Shown here one piece after another: positions 17,766-26,679 of a DNA stretch of 64,000 bases; the stretch's first letter is position 1, and the number at the start of each line of letters is the position of its first letter. Origin of the DNA: Niallia circulans NBRC 13626 (GTDB lineage: Bacteria; Bacillota; Bacilli; Bacillales; Cytobacillaceae); contig NZ_BCVE01000013.1 of NCBI RefSeq assembly GCF_001591585.1, forward strand, positions 44,801 through 108,800, read 5' to 3'. Below the pieces are notes generated by a model. The model made no database searches. It had not been told where the DNA came from and saw nothing but the letters and a program-made list of their open reading frames with translations. Both the position numbers and the translations under genes were made by a program.

Positions 17766-17876
17766 AGTCGGAATGTTATTTTTTTAATTAACAAAGTTTA
17801 ATATAGCTTTTTAAAAGGTAATTTTATATTGACATAAATTGAATATACCATTAAGATGATAAAAGTAATTCCGACT
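17766..17876 (+). promoter_or_regulatory. Promoter of the YeeE transporter, flanked by 9-bp inverted repeats
   Basis: TTGACA (17829-17834), 17-bp spacer and TAAGAT (17852-17857) form a good sigma-A promoter. AGTCGGAAT (17766-17774) and its exact inverse ATTCCGACT (17868-17876) flank it, 102 bp apart; the inner copy sits at about +5 to +15. That layout suits a repressor bridging two half-sites, or a half-site pair from a larger operator. Confidence 0.6.
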
Positions 17877-17903
17877 ATATTAATAGGGAAAGGGTGTTTT
17901 GGA

Positions 17904-19160
17904 GTGACAACTTCAGTAAATGTTCAATCGGCTCAAAAGATAAAGAGTCAAAAAGAACAACCAAAAGGATTAAAGGCTCCACAGATGCCTTTAATTATTG
18001 GTGGACTCATTGTAGCAGCGATTCTACTAGTCTATTTATTAATGACACAAAAAAGTATGCAGCCGATATTATTAGTTTTAGGTCTCTTACTAGGATATAC
18101 ATTATTTCATGCTCGTTTTGGTTTTACATCCGCATTTCGCAGACTTGCTTCAGTAGGAAATGGGCAGGCGTTACGCGCTCATATGCTGATGTTAGCAGTG
18201 GCGGTAACGCTATTTGCTCCAATTTTAGCATACGGCGTTTCCTTTTTTGGAACAGGAGCTACTGGCTATGTATCACCGGTTGGTGTTAGTCTTGTCGTTG
18301 GTGCCTTTATGTTTGGGATTGGCATGCAGCTAGGGGGCGGATGTGCTTCTGGTACCTTGTATGCAGTAGGCGGCGGACGTTCTGTTGCATTTGTAACATT
18401 ACTATTCTTCATTATCGGATCCACAATTGGTGCAGCTCATCTGTCGTTTTGGACAGAAGACTTACCATCTTTTGCACCAATTTCATTAGCGACATCAACT
18501 GGTCTTGGCTATGGTGGAGCTTGGATTGTATCCATTATTCTATTTGGTGTAATTGCATGGATTACATTAGTTGTGGAAAGAAAAAGAAAAGCGCCAAAAA
18601 TGGCTCCTCTTCCAACAACAACTGGCTGGAAACGTATTTTCCGCGGTTCATGGCCATTATTCGCAGCAGCGATCGTGTTAGCTGTACTTAATGCTTTAAC
18701 CTTAATGACACGCGGTACACCATGGGGAATCACCTCTGCCTTTGCTTTATGGGGTTCAAAAGTGGCACAATTTTTTGGTATGGATGTAGCAAGCTGGGGA
18801 TTCTGGCAAGGGGCAAATGCTCAAGCTTTAGAAGCTTCTATTTTTGCAGATTCTACAACGATTCTAAACTTCGGTGTTATCCTTGGGGCCTTTTTGGCAT
18901 CAGCAGCTGGCGGTCTCTTTAAATTTTCAAAAGTGACGCTTGGAAATGTGCTTGCTTCCATCATTGGCGGCTTACTAATGGGCTATGGCTCACGTCTAGC
19001 ATTTGGATGTAACGTAGGTGCTTACTTTGGCGGGATTGCATCATTCAGTGTTCACGGTTATGTGTGGGGAATATTAGCATTAGCTGGGACATTTGTTGCC
19101 TTGTATCTTCGTCCATTATTTGGACTTTCTGTACCAAAGTCAAAAGATACATTTTGTTAA
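17904..19160 (+). CDS. YeeE/YedE-family transporter (TsuA-like, probably thiosulfate)
   Basis: About 418 aa, roughly ten membrane segments. Two related halves carry the family signatures: GIGMQLGGGCASGTLYAVGG in the first and FGCNVGAYFGGIASFS with HGYVWG in the second. The cysteines in these motifs line the path in TsuA, which imports thiosulfate. I start at GTG 17904 (GGGAAAGGG eight bases before) because the ATG at 17856 overlaps the -10 box. Single gene with a promoter and terminator. Cysteine synthase lies 10 kb away, so assimilation of the sulfur is plausible. Other sulfur or selenium substrates cannot be excluded. Confidence 0.85.
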   Translation: MTTSVNVQSAQKIKSQKEQPKGLKAPQMPLIIGGLIVAAILLVYLLMTQKSMQPILLVLGLLLGYTLFHARFGFTSAFRRLASVGNGQALRAHMLMLAVAVTLFAPILAYGVSFFGTGATGYVSPVGVSLVVGAFMFGIGMQLGGGCASGTLYAVGGGRSVAFVTLLFFIIGSTIGAAHLSFWTEDLPSFAPISLATSTGLGYGGAWIVSIILFGVIAWITLVVERKRKAPKMAPLPTTTGWKRIFRGSWPLFAAAIVLAVLNALTLMTRGTPWGITSAFALWGSKVAQFFGMDVASWGFWQGANAQALEASIFADSTTILNFGVILGAFLASAAGGLFKFSKVTLGNVLASIIGGLLMGYGSRLAFGCNVGAYFGGIASFSVHGYVWGILALAGTFVALYLRPLFGLSVPKSKDTFC

Positions 19161-19165
19161 GAGAA

Positions 19166-19200
19166 AAAGCAGGTATCATTTAGATGATGCCTGTTTTTTT
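19166..19200 (+). terminator. Terminator of the YeeE-family gene
   Basis: CAGGTATCAT pairs with ATGATGCCTG (one mismatch) around TTAG and is followed by T8. Confidence 0.85.
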
Positions 19201-19815
19201 TGTAAAAAAACTTAACTTTTCAAAAAAACATCTAAATAGAAGATAATAATCTATCGAAATTTGAGCAAGTCTTTCTCCTTTATGTCCAAGTCTCACTTAT
19301 TTCGGGAAGGTGCGAATATTTTAGTATATAAGAGGATATCTTTTTTAAGTCCTAAAGTTGGCAGGAAAAGTATTTAATATATTGAATGTTCGCCTTTTTG
19401 GGTATTTTTTTCGTCTGTTTTCTTAAAAAAATGAAAAAAATGTAGAAAATACAAACAATCTTTTCTATACTAGTTGTAAAGATAGGATTCCTGATAAAAG
19501 CTTCTACCGTTTCATTAATCGCGAAGAGGAAATTTACTTTTTTCCTGAATATGGAAGATGAGATTTTAACAGGTACTAGTAATATAGAAAAAGGTTGGGA
19601 GGTGCAATTGTCCTGTTATAGGCATTTAATGACGGGATGTAAGTTGAGAACCTATCTCAAGAAAGTATTTAATTTATGAATAAGTAGATAAGCTAGATTA
19701 ACAGAGATTTACAACCGTTTCATCATAGGTTAATAGAGAATTTCTACAATAAGGGAGAAAAGTTGATTTTTATTTGCTTTAAGTCAACGAAACTAATTAG
19801 GGGGTAATTGCTTAA
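19201..19815. other. 615-bp intergenic region before the 5'-nucleotidase
   Basis: AT-rich, without a convincing gene. A 6-bp inverted repeat, TTGAGA and TCTCAA around CCTAT, lies at 19644-19660 and may be an operator or leader hairpin. No recognisable riboswitch core was found. Confidence 0.4.
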
Positions 19816-21912
19816 ATGAACAGGAAGAGGCATTTTGCATTTCTTTTTAGCATCATAACAACATTAGCACTATTAGTATCTGTTATTTCACCAGCTAGTA
19901 CATACGCGGAAGAGAGTAATAATCATTTTAAGTTAACGATTATGCACATGAATGATACGCATGCTCGTGCCGATTTACTGCCAAATATGATCACTGCTAT
20001 TAAAGAAGTGCGGGCAGAAGATCCTAATGCATTAGTATTTAATGCAGGAGATGTTTTTTCCGGCACACTCTATTTCAATGAATATCGTGGAAAAGCAGAC
20101 CTAGCTCTATTAAACATGATGAATTTGGATGGGATGATCTTTGGTAATCACGAATTTGATTTAGGTTCTAATGAGAATGGTCATAAATCATTGGCAGAGT
20201 TTGTTAAGGGTGCAAAGTTTCCATTCCTTGCAGCTAATGTTGATTTTTCTGGCGATGATTTTATGAAAGATCTGCAAAAGAATGAATTCTCTGCATCACC
20301 AGAAGACGGAAAAATTTTCAATGGTATAGTGAAAGAAATTAACGGAGAAAAGGTTGGTATTTTCGGGTTGACAACAGAAGATACAGCAAACATCTCTAGT
20401 CCGGTAAATGTAAAATTTTTAGATTATATTAAAAAGGCAGAAAATGCAGTTAAGACTTTTGAAGATATGGGGATTAACAAAATTATTGCGGTGACTCATA
20501 TTGGCTATGATAGTAACCCTGATTTCGGAAATGACTTACAATTAGCCAAGTATGTAGATGGAATTGATGTAATTGTTGGTGGACATTCACATACTCAATT
20601 AGATGAGCCAACCGTTATTAAAACAGATGAGAATGGTGTGGAGAAAGATCCAACTCTTATCGTTCAAGCATACCAATATGCACAATATTTGGGAAAACTA
20701 GCGGTTGAGTTTGATGAGAATGGTGTTGTTTCTGGGCATGAAGGACAGCTAATAAATGCTTCACAAAAAGAAGCAGATCCAGAAGCTGCTGCTATATTAG
20801 CTCCATATAAAGATAAAATAACACAGCTTTCTACTCAGGAATCAGGAGCAATTGCACTAAAGGCATTAGCAAACCCTCGTCTAGGTGAAGGAAGTACGGT
20901 AAGTGTACGTGCTAATGAAACAGAGTTAGGTAATCTTGTTACAGATGCCATGTTAGCAAAAGCAAAAGAGAAATATCCAAAAACAGTAATTGCCTTTCAA
21001 AATGGCGGTGGAATTCGAGCAGCAATTAATGAAGGTCCAATTACTATCGGAGAAATCATTGCAGTTCTTCCATTCGGAAACGATCCAGTGGTGTTAGAAT
21101 TAACTGGTGCAGAAATCAAGCAAATTCTTGAGCAGAGTGTTAGTCAAGCTCCAGCGGAAAATGGAGGTTTCCTTCATATAGCTGGTATGAAGTATAGTTA
21201 TGATAGCACTAAAGATTCAGGTTCCAGAGTTGTTTCTATGTATGTAAATATAAATGGGGAATTTCAAGAAATTCAACCAGACCAAAGATACCTTGTGACG
21301 ACAAATAACTTTACTGCTAAAGGCGGTGATGGGTATCCAGTATTTGCTAATGCTTATGCAGAAGGTCGGGTACAGGACATTGGGGAAGTTGACTGGGAAC
21401 AATTATGCTCTTATATGGTAGACGATTTACGTGGAGAGGTAAATCCTGTTCTTGAAGGCCGAATTGTCGATTTACGTGGAGCTGAGCCAGAAACCCCAGG
21501 AGACGAAGAAGAAATCCCAGGAGATAACGAAGAAACTCCTGGAGATAATGAAGAAACGCCAGGAGATAACGAAGAAACTCCTGGAGATAATGAAGAAACG
21601 CCAAGAGACAACGAAGAAACTCCTGGAGATAATGAAGAAACGCCAGGAGACAACGAAGAAACGCCAGGGGATAATGGAGAAACCCCGGGAGATAACGGAG
21701 AAACGCCAGGGGATAATGGAGAAACCCCGGGAGATAACGGAGAAACTCCAGGAGATAAAGGTGCAACACCAGGAACAAACAACAATGCAGATGGAAATGC
21801 TCTTCCAAATACAGCTACAAACATGTATACAATGATTGTAGCTGGGGCAATATTATTAGCTGCCGGAATTGGATTCCTGGTATTTAGAAAAGTTAAATAT
21901 TCAAAGATTTAA
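19816..21912 (+). CDS. Sortase-anchored 5'-nucleotidase
   Basis: 698 aa. Signal peptide about 1-31. Metallophosphatase domain (about 40-290) with MNDTHAR, NAGDVFSG, GNHEFDLG and VGGHSHTQ; C-terminal nucleotidase domain (about 340-545) with FQNGGGIRAAI and LPFGNDPV. A Pro/Glu/Asp linker of seven-residue repeats (about 559-656) spans the wall, then LPNTA, a hydrophobic helix and a basic tail form a sorting signal. LPNTA/LPDTx motifs are used by class D sortases such as YhcS, and B. subtilis YhcR is a related anchored nucleotidase. It should release phosphate and nucleosides from nucleotides outside the cell. The sortase gene is not in this window. Confidence 0.9.
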   Translation: MNRKRHFAFLFSIITTLALLVSVISPASTYAEESNNHFKLTIMHMNDTHARADLLPNMITAIKEVRAEDPNALVFNAGDVFSGTLYFNEYRGKADLALLNMMNLDGMIFGNHEFDLGSNENGHKSLAEFVKGAKFPFLAANVDFSGDDFMKDLQKNEFSASPEDGKIFNGIVKEINGEKVGIFGLTTEDTANISSPVNVKFLDYIKKAENAVKTFEDMGINKIIAVTHIGYDSNPDFGNDLQLAKYVDGIDVIVGGHSHTQLDEPTVIKTDENGVEKDPTLIVQAYQYAQYLGKLAVEFDENGVVSGHEGQLINASQKEADPEAAAILAPYKDKITQLSTQESGAIALKALANPRLGEGSTVSVRANETELGNLVTDAMLAKAKEKYPKTVIAFQNGGGIRAAINEGPITIGEIIAVLPFGNDPVVLELTGAEIKQILEQSVSQAPAENGGFLHIAGMKYSYDSTKDSGSRVVSMYVNINGEFQEIQPDQRYLVTTNNFTAKGGDGYPVFANAYAEGRVQDIGEVDWEQLCSYMVDDLRGEVNPVLEGRIVDLRGAEPETPGDEEEIPGDNEETPGDNEETPGDNEETPGDNEETPRDNEETPGDNEETPGDNEETPGDNGETPGDNGETPGDNGETPGDNGETPGDKGATPGTNNNADGNALPNTATNMYTMIVAGAILLAAGIGFLVFRKVKYSKI
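21490..21780 (+). repeat. 21-bp in-frame tandem repeat (about 14 units)
   Basis: Units encode ETPGDNE or ETPGDNG with few changes (one PRD, one GDK). Synonymous changes alternate (GAAACTCCTGGAGATAATGAA against GAAACGCCAGGAGATAACGAA), giving a 42-bp higher-order period. Such arrays vary in length by slippage; here that would change how far the enzyme reaches out of the wall. Confidence 0.9.
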
Positions 21913-21929
21913 TAAAATTAATAGTTGAA

Positions 21930-21963
21930 AACGCCCTTTCGCAGTTGCGGAAGGGTTTTTTTG
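21930..21963 (+). terminator. Terminator of the 5'-nucleotidase gene
   Basis: CCCTTTCGCA and TGCGGAAGGG form a 10-bp stem with a 2-base spacer, followed by T8. Confidence 0.88.
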
Positions 21964-22079
21964 AGGAGAATTTTTAAAATAGATGATTGAATTATATTTA
22001 ATGAAATTATGTCTATATTTTGGAATTAGTTTAATTTAACTCCTCTTTCAAAAATTTCGAAAAAAATTTCACAAAAGTG

Positions 22080-22234
22080 TAGACAAAACAAATAGATGTG
22101 TGTAAAATTATCTTTAATTAGAGATAATTTATTTCAAAGTATTTTTGATAGAGATATCTCTAATAAGTTTGCCTTAATATTCAATAAGATTGAGGGAAAC
22201 TAATTTTTTTAATAAATATCTTGAATTCAAAGTA
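22080..22234 (+). promoter_or_regulatory. yceI promoter with MhqR-like palindromes
   Basis: TAGACA (22080-22085), a 17-bp spacer and TAAAAT (22103-22108) make a sigma-A promoter. TTATCTTTAATTAGAGATAA at 22108-22127 follows the -10 exactly as the MhqR box follows the mhqR -10 (15 of 18 matches). Further sites are the perfect palindrome TAGAGATATCTCTA (22149-22162) and TATCTTGAATTCAAAGTA (22217-22234, 14 of 18), the last just before the ribosome binding site. Confidence 0.65.
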
Positions 22235-22266
22235 AATAATAAGAGGAAAATGGGAGGAATTTTAAA

Positions 22267-22791
22267 ATGGCAAAATGGACAGTAGATCAATCACATTCTA
22301 GTGTAGGATTTGAAGTAAAGCATATGATGGTTTCAAAAGTGAAGGGACAATTCGATTCTTACACAGCAGACGTAGAAGCTGCAGATTTAGCAGATTTAAC
22401 AACAGCTAGCATTGCATTTAAATTTGACGTAGCAAGCATTAACACACATAGTGAAGATCGCGATAATCACTTGAAATCAGCAGATTTCTTCGACACAGAA
22501 AAATACCCAACAATTGATTTTAAATCAACATCGATTACAAAAGATGGTGATGACTATAAAGTAACAGGTGATTTAACTATTAAGGGTGTTACAAAGCCAG
22601 TAACATTTGACGTAGAATACGGTGGAAAAGGCACAAACCCATGGGGCGTAGAAGTTTACGGTTTCGAAGGAGAAGCAAAAATCAACCGTGAAGACTTCGG
22701 ACTTACTTGGAACGCAGTATTGGAATCAGGCGGCGTACTAGTAGGAAAAGATATCAAAATCAAAGTAGAATTAGAAGTAAACCCAGCATAA
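22267..22791 (+). CDS. YceI-family lipid/quinone-binding protein
   Basis: 174 aa, the full YceI lipocalin-like beta barrel: WTVDQSHSSVGFEVKHMMVSKVKG at the start, HSEDRDNHLKSADFFDTEKYPTIDFKS, and LTIKGVTKPVTFDVEYGG. YceI proteins bind polyisoprenoid chains, including isoprenoid quinones in solved structures. There is no signal peptide, so it is cytoplasmic here. GGGAGG precedes the ATG. MhqR-like sites at its promoter suggest induction by quinones or electrophiles, which would fit the binding role. Confidence 0.9.
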   Translation: MAKWTVDQSHSSVGFEVKHMMVSKVKGQFDSYTADVEAADLADLTTASIAFKFDVASINTHSEDRDNHLKSADFFDTEKYPTIDFKSTSITKDGDDYKVTGDLTIKGVTKPVTFDVEYGGKGTNPWGVEVYGFEGEAKINREDFGLTWNAVLESGGVLVGKDIKIKVELEVNPA

Positions 22792-22801
22792 GGAAACAGA
22801 G

Positions 22802-22853
22802 GGAGGACGGTTCTTATGTATCCAATTGGATGCATTAGAACTGTCCTCTTTAG
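22802..22853 (+). terminator. Terminator of yceI
   Basis: GAGGAC-GGTTCT-ATG-ATCC pairs with GGAT-CAT-AGAAC-GTCCTC around AATT with few mismatches, followed by TTT. A long, stable hairpin right after the stop. Confidence 0.8.
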
Positions 22854-22933
22854 ATAAAAAAGAAATGCACTTCTGTTTGGGAAGAAACTTACTTCTTTCT
22901 ATATAAAGAGAATAATGGGCCTGCTGACATGGA

Positions 22934-23348
22934 GAGGATGAAAGCAAGAACCTGGTCATCAAGAGGAAAAATGGTGTTGATGAAGAGGATGAAAGCCAAA
23001 AAGCTGTCATCAAGAGGGAAAAGTGGTGTTCAGGGAGAGGCTGAAAGCCAAAAGTTCGTCAGGAAGAGGGAAAAATGGTGTTCATGGAGAGGATGAAAGC
23101 CAAAAGTTCGTCAGGAAGAGGGAAAAATGGTGTTCATGAAGAGGATGAAAGCCGAAAAACCGTCATCCAGAGGAAAAAGTGGTATTCATGAAGAGGATGA
23201 AAGCCAAAAGTTCGTCAGGAAGAGGAAAAAGTGGTGTTCATGGAGAGGATGAAAGCCGAAAAACCGTCAGCAAGAGGGAAAAGTGGTGTTCATGGAGAGG
23301 ATGAAAGCCAAAAGTTCGTCAGCAAGAGGGAAAATTGGTGTTCATAAA
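22934..23348 (+). repeat. 52-bp tandem repeat array 1 (8 units)
   Basis: Eight units of about 52 bp begin GAGGATGAAAGCC and end GGTGTTCATGGA. Two internal variants alternate: CAAAAGTTCGTCAGGAAGAGG and CGAAAAACCGTCAGCAAGAG. TTCAT at the end of one unit and ATGAA at the start of the next form a hairpin. The same family makes array 2 at 45831 and a relic at 33900. It fills the gap between yceI and ywhD. No coding frame is kept. Confidence 0.9.
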
Positions 23349-23630
23349 CACCTGAATTCAAAAATTCACCGACCACTGTATTCCATCCAAACTTCATACA
23401 TAGCCACACTCTAAAGATGGCAAGCTATAAATTAAATGAGCATACAAAAATCCTTATTTATAGTAACAACAAACAGAATAATTGCCATAAAACGCCATTC
23501 CCCTTAATATAGCAATCAAGACAAGTCATTTTGAAGCGGTAAGTTAGTTTTCCGAAAATACCTTATCTAGTTGGTCTAAATAAGAAAAAAGCATAAGGGA
23601 CTTGTATAAAAAGGAGGAACAAACTCAAAT

Positions 23631-24185
23631 ATGGACAATAAAAAGGAAGGTTCATCCAAAAAAAATGCACAATTTAATATTTTGCGAAATGATCCGACAA
23701 AAGGTGATGGCGGCTATGGTGTAGGATCTATCTCCTTAGAGAATGTAACGCCAATCATTATTGATCGAGAAAGCCAGGAAGTATTTATTGATATAGGTGC
23801 TATGCATGGCAGGAGTAAAGTGGAACAAAAAGTATTTTTTAAGAATGTGACAAAAGAAGAAGTACTAGATTTGGATCCGCATAAATATTGGGTTATTTGG
23901 ATTGCGTTGGACAGAAACGAAGAGGGTGCTTATTATTCTGGTGCTGGTGCTTGCGAAATCTTGGTAGCAAAGAAAATGAAAGAAGGAAGTAGAAAACGTT
24001 TTGGCTACAAGGCGATGCCAGAGCATGTAAATAGCCTTGATAAAGCTATCAAACGAAGATTTGCGTTAGACAATATGGATTACGATTCCAAGCAGTCGTT
24101 AAAAAAGTTCCTTGTTGATTTTAACAATGATTATTGGGAGAGATCGCCTGAGGAATTAAAGAATAGTTTAAATAATGCTGAATAG
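23631..24185 (+). CDS. ywhD: YwhD-family protein
   Basis: 184 aa, soluble. The order of conserved blocks follows Bacillus YwhD: NILRNDPTKGDGGYGVGSIS, FIDIGAMHGRSKVEQ, YYSGAGACEI, YKAMPEHVN and WERSPEELK. The family is widespread in bacilli and has no established function. AAGGAGG precedes the ATG. The stop lies inside the start region of the monooxygenase gene, so the genes are probably co-transcribed. Confidence 0.85.
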   Translation: MDNKKEGSSKKNAQFNILRNDPTKGDGGYGVGSISLENVTPIIIDRESQEVFIDIGAMHGRSKVEQKVFFKNVTKEEVLDLDPHKYWVIWIALDRNEEGAYYSGAGACEILVAKKMKEGSRKRFGYKAMPEHVNSLDKAIKRRFALDNMDYDSKQSLKKFLVDFNNDYWERSPEELKNSLNNAE

Positions 24186-24201
24186 AAGAAAGGTGAAGAA
24201 A

Positions 24202-25266
24202 TTGAAAAAATACGGATTAGATCCAAGCAAAGGATTAGAGTTTGGAATCTATACATTAGGGGATCATTTACCAAACCCACTAACAGGGGAACGAATTTCT
24301 GCAGAAGAACGTGTACATGAGATTATCGAATACGCAAAATTAGCAGATCAAGCAGGACTTGATTTCTTTAGTGTTGGAGAGAGTCATCAAGAATATTTTG
24401 TTACACAAGCGCATTCAGTTGTGTTATCAGCTATTGCACAAGCTACGAAAAATATTAAAATAGCTAGTTCTTCTACTATTATAAGTACATCAGATCCGGT
24501 CAGGGTATATGAGGATTTTGCAACAATTGATTTAATTTCTAAAGGCCGTGCTGAAATTATTGCTGGGCGTGCTTCAAGAGTCGGTTTATTTGAATTGTTA
24601 GGTTACGATCTTCGTAATTATGAAGAATTGTTTGAAGAGAAATTTGAATTATTAATGAAAATTAATGAAGAGGAAGTAGTGAACTGGAATGGAGAATTCC
24701 GTGCCCCGTTAAGAAATGCCAGAGTGTTACCACGACCTAAAAAAAGTTTTATTCCGATTTGGCGTGCTGTTGGAGGGACACCAGCAAGTGCAATCAGAGC
24801 TGGAATGGCAGGAGCTCCAATGTTTATGGCACATTTAGGCGGTCCAGCATCTGTATTCAAACGAACAGTAGATGCTTATCGTGAAGCAGCTCGGAACAGC
24901 GGATTTGATCCAGTCGAATTACCAGTGGCTACAGCAGGCTTCTTCTATGCAGCAGAATCATCTCAGCAAGCTTTAAAAGATATGTACCCACATATTAATG
25001 AAGGCATGAAAAAAACAAATGGTGCTGGCTTCCCAAAACAGCATTTTGCTCAAGGGGTAGATCCGCATAACATTATGAATATCGGAAGTCCACAGCAAAT
25101 CATAGAAAAAATTCTTTATCAACATGAAATGTTTAATCATCAACGCTATATTGCCCAAATTGATTTTGGTGGTATGCCATTTAAAAATGTTATGAAAAAT
25201 GTGGAGATCATTGGGACGGAAATTTTGCCGGCTATTAGAAAATACACAAAAAAATCGGAGGCATAA
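24202..25266 (+). CDS. Luciferase-like (LLM) flavin-dependent monooxygenase
   Basis: About 354 aa, bacterial-luciferase TIM barrel: EFGIYTLGDHLPNPLTGERIS, FFSVGESHQEYF, ASSSTIISTSDPVRVYEDFATIDLISKGRAEIIAGRA. Such enzymes oxidise substrates with O2 and reduced FMN delivered by a partner reductase. I choose the TTG at 24202 because AAAGGTG sits 6 bases before it; the ATG at 24175 overlaps ywhD and lacks a site. The FMN reductase four bases downstream is the likely partner, so the pair resembles two-component monooxygenases. Substrate unknown. Confidence 0.88.
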   Translation: MKKYGLDPSKGLEFGIYTLGDHLPNPLTGERISAEERVHEIIEYAKLADQAGLDFFSVGESHQEYFVTQAHSVVLSAIAQATKNIKIASSSTIISTSDPVRVYEDFATIDLISKGRAEIIAGRASRVGLFELLGYDLRNYEELFEEKFELLMKINEEEVVNWNGEFRAPLRNARVLPRPKKSFIPIWRAVGGTPASAIRAGMAGAPMFMAHLGGPASVFKRTVDAYREAARNSGFDPVELPVATAGFFYAAESSQQALKDMYPHINEGMKKTNGAGFPKQHFAQGVDPHNIMNIGSPQQIIEKILYQHEMFNHQRYIAQIDFGGMPFKNVMKNVEIIGTEILPAIRKYTKKSEA

Positions 25267-25270
25267 GATT

Positions 25271-25837
25271 ATGAAAATTGTTGGATTATCCGGATCAAAG
25301 GTCGGATCTAAAACGAGAACAGCGATGGATTACACAATGAAAGCTATTGCGGATAATTATCCCGATATTGAGATAACGTTACTCGATTTGGCGGATTATG
25401 ATATCCAATTTAGTGATGGGAGAAACTATTTAGAATATGAAGGGGACACAGGGCTTGTCACCAAGACATTGATGGAAGCAGATGCGATTATTATAGGTAC
25501 ACCAGTTTTCCAAGCATCTATACCTGCTACGTTGAAAAACATTTTTGATTTATTGCCGCAAAATGCGTTTCGCGATAAAGTAGTTAGTATAATTGTAACG
25601 GCAGGTTCTTCTAAACATTATTTAATTGCAGAACAGCAGTTAAAACCGATTTTGGCTTATATGAAAGCGCAGATTGTTCAAACATATGTATTTATTGAGG
25701 AAAAAGATTTTCAGCGCAAAGAAATTATAGATGATGATGTGTTATTCCGCATTGAGCGATTAGTGGAAGATACAATAGTATTAACAGAGACATATACGGA
25801 AATACGAGCGAAAAAGGAAGCCCAATACGATTTTTAA
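25271..25837 (+). CDS. NADPH-dependent FMN reductase
   Basis: 188 aa, flavodoxin-like fold of the SsuE/MsuE group: GLSGSKVGSKTRTAMDYTM at the start, DAIIIGTPVFQASIPATLKN and VTAGSSKHYLIAEQQLKPIL. It transfers electrons from NADPH to free FMN for the monooxygenase just upstream. AGGAGGC precedes the ATG at 25271. No quinone-stress box is seen here. Confidence 0.88.
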   Translation: MKIVGLSGSKVGSKTRTAMDYTMKAIADNYPDIEITLLDLADYDIQFSDGRNYLEYEGDTGLVTKTLMEADAIIIGTPVFQASIPATLKNIFDLLPQNAFRDKVVSIIVTAGSSKHYLIAEQQLKPILAYMKAQIVQTYVFIEEKDFQRKEIIDDDVLFRIERLVEDTIVLTETYTEIRAKKEAQYDF

Positions 25838-25909
25838 TAAGTGAAAATGTTTGTGAGATATTTTTTATATATTTTAGTCTAATTAGTATTTATAATTGAG
25901 GAAGAAGAA

Positions 25910-26218
25910 ATGAAGGAATTAGAAGGAATCGTTGTCATTCAACGAGATATCGGTTCAGATGTATTAGTTATTAATAATATCCCTGTATCGCAGTATTATA
26001 GAGGCTACAATGGGAAAGAAATCATTCTTACTATTGTTTGTGCAAAGGGGAAAACTTATACATATGAAGGAACAGCTGATATTTTTTACTTTGAAGGCAA
26101 GCAGCATTACTACAGAGGAACGAAATATGTAGATGATTTTTTTATCGATGATATCGATATTAGAGAGTTATTAGAGCAGCATGAAAATGAATCTGTCAAA
26201 ATAATCATTTCTAGTTAA
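25910..26218 (+). CDS. Hypothetical protein, 102 aa
   Basis: Soluble and acidic, with an alternating beta-strand pattern (GIVVIQRDIGSDVLVIN, KEIILTIVCAKGKTYTYEG) and a short C-terminal helix. No family recognised. A GAGGAAGAAG site precedes the ATG and a terminator follows the stop, which support a real single gene. Confidence 0.65.
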   Translation: MKELEGIVVIQRDIGSDVLVINNIPVSQYYRGYNGKEIILTIVCAKGKTYTYEGTADIFYFEGKQHYYRGTKYVDDFFIDDIDIRELLEQHENESVKIIISS

Positions 26219-26223
26219 AATCT

Positions 26224-26264
26224 AAAAAAGCTAGTACTTTTCGGCTGAAGAGTACTAGCTTTTC
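26224..26264 (+). terminator. Terminator, possibly bidirectional
   Basis: AAAAGCTAGTACT pairs with AGTACTAGCTTTT around a 12-base loop; A6 lies before and a T-run after. Confidence 0.85.
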
Positions 26265-26306
26265 TGTTATTAAGAAGGAAAATTCTTTTGATAAGAAAAA
26301 GAAAAG

Positions 26307-26466
26307 TTTGGCTGAAAAGTGTGCAGTTTTGGCTGATAAAAAGGAAATTTGGCTGATTCCCGCCCAAGTTTGGCTGATAAAAAGGAAGTTTGGTTGATTC
26401 CCACCCAAGTTTGGCTGATAAAAGAAAAATTCAGCTGAAAAGAAACCGAATATGGCTGATAAAAGA
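26307..26466. repeat. 20-bp GGCTGA tandem repeat, array A
   Basis: About eight units of 20-21 bp centred on TTTGGCTGA. Units alternate between GATAAAAAGGAA and GATTCCCGCCCAAG endings, giving a 41-bp double unit at the centre and decaying at the right end (TTCAGCTGA, TATGGCTGA). A related set of three units lies at 40461-40528 and shows the same two endings. No coding frame. Confidence 0.8.
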
Positions 26467-26553
26467 AAGTCTTATCTCAAAAAGCAGACATGATTTGCTA
26501 ATTTAATCAGCAATCATAAATAAAGAAATAAAAAAATTTATTTTGTAAGCAAA

Positions 26554-26583
26554 TTGTAGCAAAGGCGATGCATATGCTATGAT
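26554..26583 (+). promoter_or_regulatory. Promoter of the efflux leader transcript
   Basis: TTGTAG (26554-26559), an 18-bp spacer and TATGAT (26578-26583). Transcription would start near 26590, about 15 bases before the leader ribosome binding site. Confidence 0.6.
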
Positions 26584-26617
26584 TAATTGGAATATAAATG
26601 AAGCGGAGGTTTTCCTT

Positions 26618-26665
26618 GTGACAGCATCAATGAGACTAAGATTCCCACATTTCATCGTTAACTAA
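26618..26665 (+). CDS. RLR leader peptide of a macrolide-type attenuator
   Basis: A 15-codon frame, VTASMRLRFPHFIVN, begins with GTG eight bases after GGAGG. From memory the ErmD leader is MTHSMRLRFPTLNQ and the mef(A) leader begins MTASMRLR. The Arg-Leu-Arg motif makes ribosomes stall when a macrolide occupies the exit tunnel. Eight of nine residues from T2 to P10 agree with the ErmD leader. It lies in the 5' leader of an MFS efflux gene, so its role should be to sense macrolides and release transcription downstream. The codons for R8-F9-P10 lie in ATTCCCAC, which can pair with GTGGGATT downstream. Confidence 0.85.
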   Translation: MTASMRLRFPHFIVN

Positions 26666-26679
26666 ATACGTTTGGATAG

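Noticed and set aside
19283..19378. 31-codon frame in the 615-bp gap
   Set aside because: No ribosome binding site and no conserved features.
21347..21835. Long open frames on both strands over the nucleotidase repeats (Leu/Pro-rich and Gln/Lys-rich products)
   Set aside because: They are open only because the 21-bp repeat lacks stops in several frames; they have no start signals and the sense frame is clearly the enzyme.
22934..23348. CRISPR array
   Set aside because: Units are contiguous 52-bp tandem copies with no unique spacers, and no cas gene is near.
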